Shown: piece after piece, positions 6,198 to 6,322 of the stretch
Layout: every line of letters starts with the position of its first letter
How positions within the stretch are numbered: position 1 is the stretch's first letter
Assembly (NCBI GenBank): GCA_005888525.1
Contig: VBAB01000117.1
Coordinates: 1-6,322, forward strand
Direction of reading: 5' to 3'
DNA: 6,322 nucleotides
Source: Alphaproteobacteria bacterium
GTDB lineage: Bacteria; Pseudomonadota; Alphaproteobacteria; Rhizobiales; Hyphomicrobiaceae
The notes under the pieces: generated by a model
The model's input: only the letters and a program-made list of their open reading frames with translations
What the model was told of the DNA's origin: nothing
Databases searched by the model: none
Program-made: the position numbers and the translations under genes

Positions 6198-6237
6198 TTC
6201 CGGTTTGACGAGAGCTGTTTCGCGGCTACTGTATTTG

Positions 6238-6276
6238 CTGCAACATATAATGAAATAGAGAATAACAATGTTGCAG
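6238..6276. promoter_or_regulatory. 9-bp inverted repeat enclosing a TATAAT hexamer
   Basis: CTGCAACAT (6238-6246) and ATGTTGCAG (6268-6276) are perfect reverse complements separated by 21 nt. A consensus -10 hexamer TATAAT (6246-6251) overlaps the left arm. No good -35 lies 16-18 nt upstream. If the hexamer is used, the repeat would straddle the start of transcription, giving either a paired operator or a hairpin in the 5' leader. Confidence 0.35.
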
Positions 6277-6322
6277 GGGTAGCCGGCGCAAGAGCCCGAC
6301 AGAAGACAGACCAAAAAAAATG

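Larger units (their letters stand above)
6050..6322. other. Non-coding right end with an AT-rich stretch
   Basis: No convincing gene follows the stop at 6049. The first 50 bp carry two hairpins. From about 6090 the sequence becomes visibly AT-richer than the rest of the window; positions 6231-6270 contain only 11 G/C in 40. It holds two further inverted repeats, a perfect TATAAT at 6246-6251 and TTGACG at 6205-6210. A run of eight A (6313-6320) ends in an ATG at the last three bases. This looks like the control region of a plus-strand gene beyond the window, but no Shine-Dalgarno precedes that ATG. Confidence 0.5.

Noticed and set aside
6126..6314. 62-codon minus-strand frame at the right end with a hydrophobic start
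   Set aside because: No Shine-Dalgarno before its ATG, no recognisable family, and it crosses both inverted repeats, which look like control sites.

Overview
The window is GC-rich chromosomal DNA from a probable alphaproteobacterium, most likely of the Hyphomicrobiales or a related order. Three things point there. The gene order cysG - DUF2849 - nitrite/sulfite reductase is typical of alphaproteobacteria. The large membrane protein belongs to the alphaproteobacterial TIGR02302/DUF4175 family. The start of the reductase (MYRYDEFDAEF...) is characteristic of the alphaproteobacterial form. The assignment rests on recognition; no database search was possible.

Positions 1-2821 (minus strand) hold a tightly packed siroheme and assimilatory sulfite/nitrite reduction operon. 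Transcription runs from right to left: cysG (bifunctional siroheme synthase), then a small DUF2849 protein overlapping it by ATGA, then a siroheme-dependent nitrite/sulfite reductase starting 4 nt after the DUF2849 stop and running off the left edge. CysG makes the siroheme that the reductase needs. The DUF2849 protein has no known activity but sits between the two in many alphaproteobacteria. Here its C-terminus is extended by about 50 residues encoded by an inverted pair of REP-like palindromic repeats (the type that leaves peptides such as VRQAHH, PELVEG and FDKLRT in annotated proteins).

Positions 2822-3448 are a divergent intergenic region of about 630 bp with no convincing gene. It holds an AT-rich patch with a small dyad resembling a LysR-type operator upstream of cysG, a possible 13-codon leader ORF abutting cysG, and a GC-rich nested palindromic element. 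Positions 3449-6049 (plus strand) encode the 866-residue TIGR02302/DUF4175 protein, with three N-terminal membrane segments, a helical C-terminal half and a Gln/Gly-rich low-complexity tract. Positions 6050-6322 are non-coding, with two small hairpins just after the stop, then an AT-richer stretch with a 7-bp and a 9-bp inverted repeat and a TATAAT hexamer. The window ends on an ATG that could start another gene.

I did not find a clearly new biological system. The best leads are the REP pair translated in frame within an operon gene, and the two palindromic sites in the AT-rich right end.
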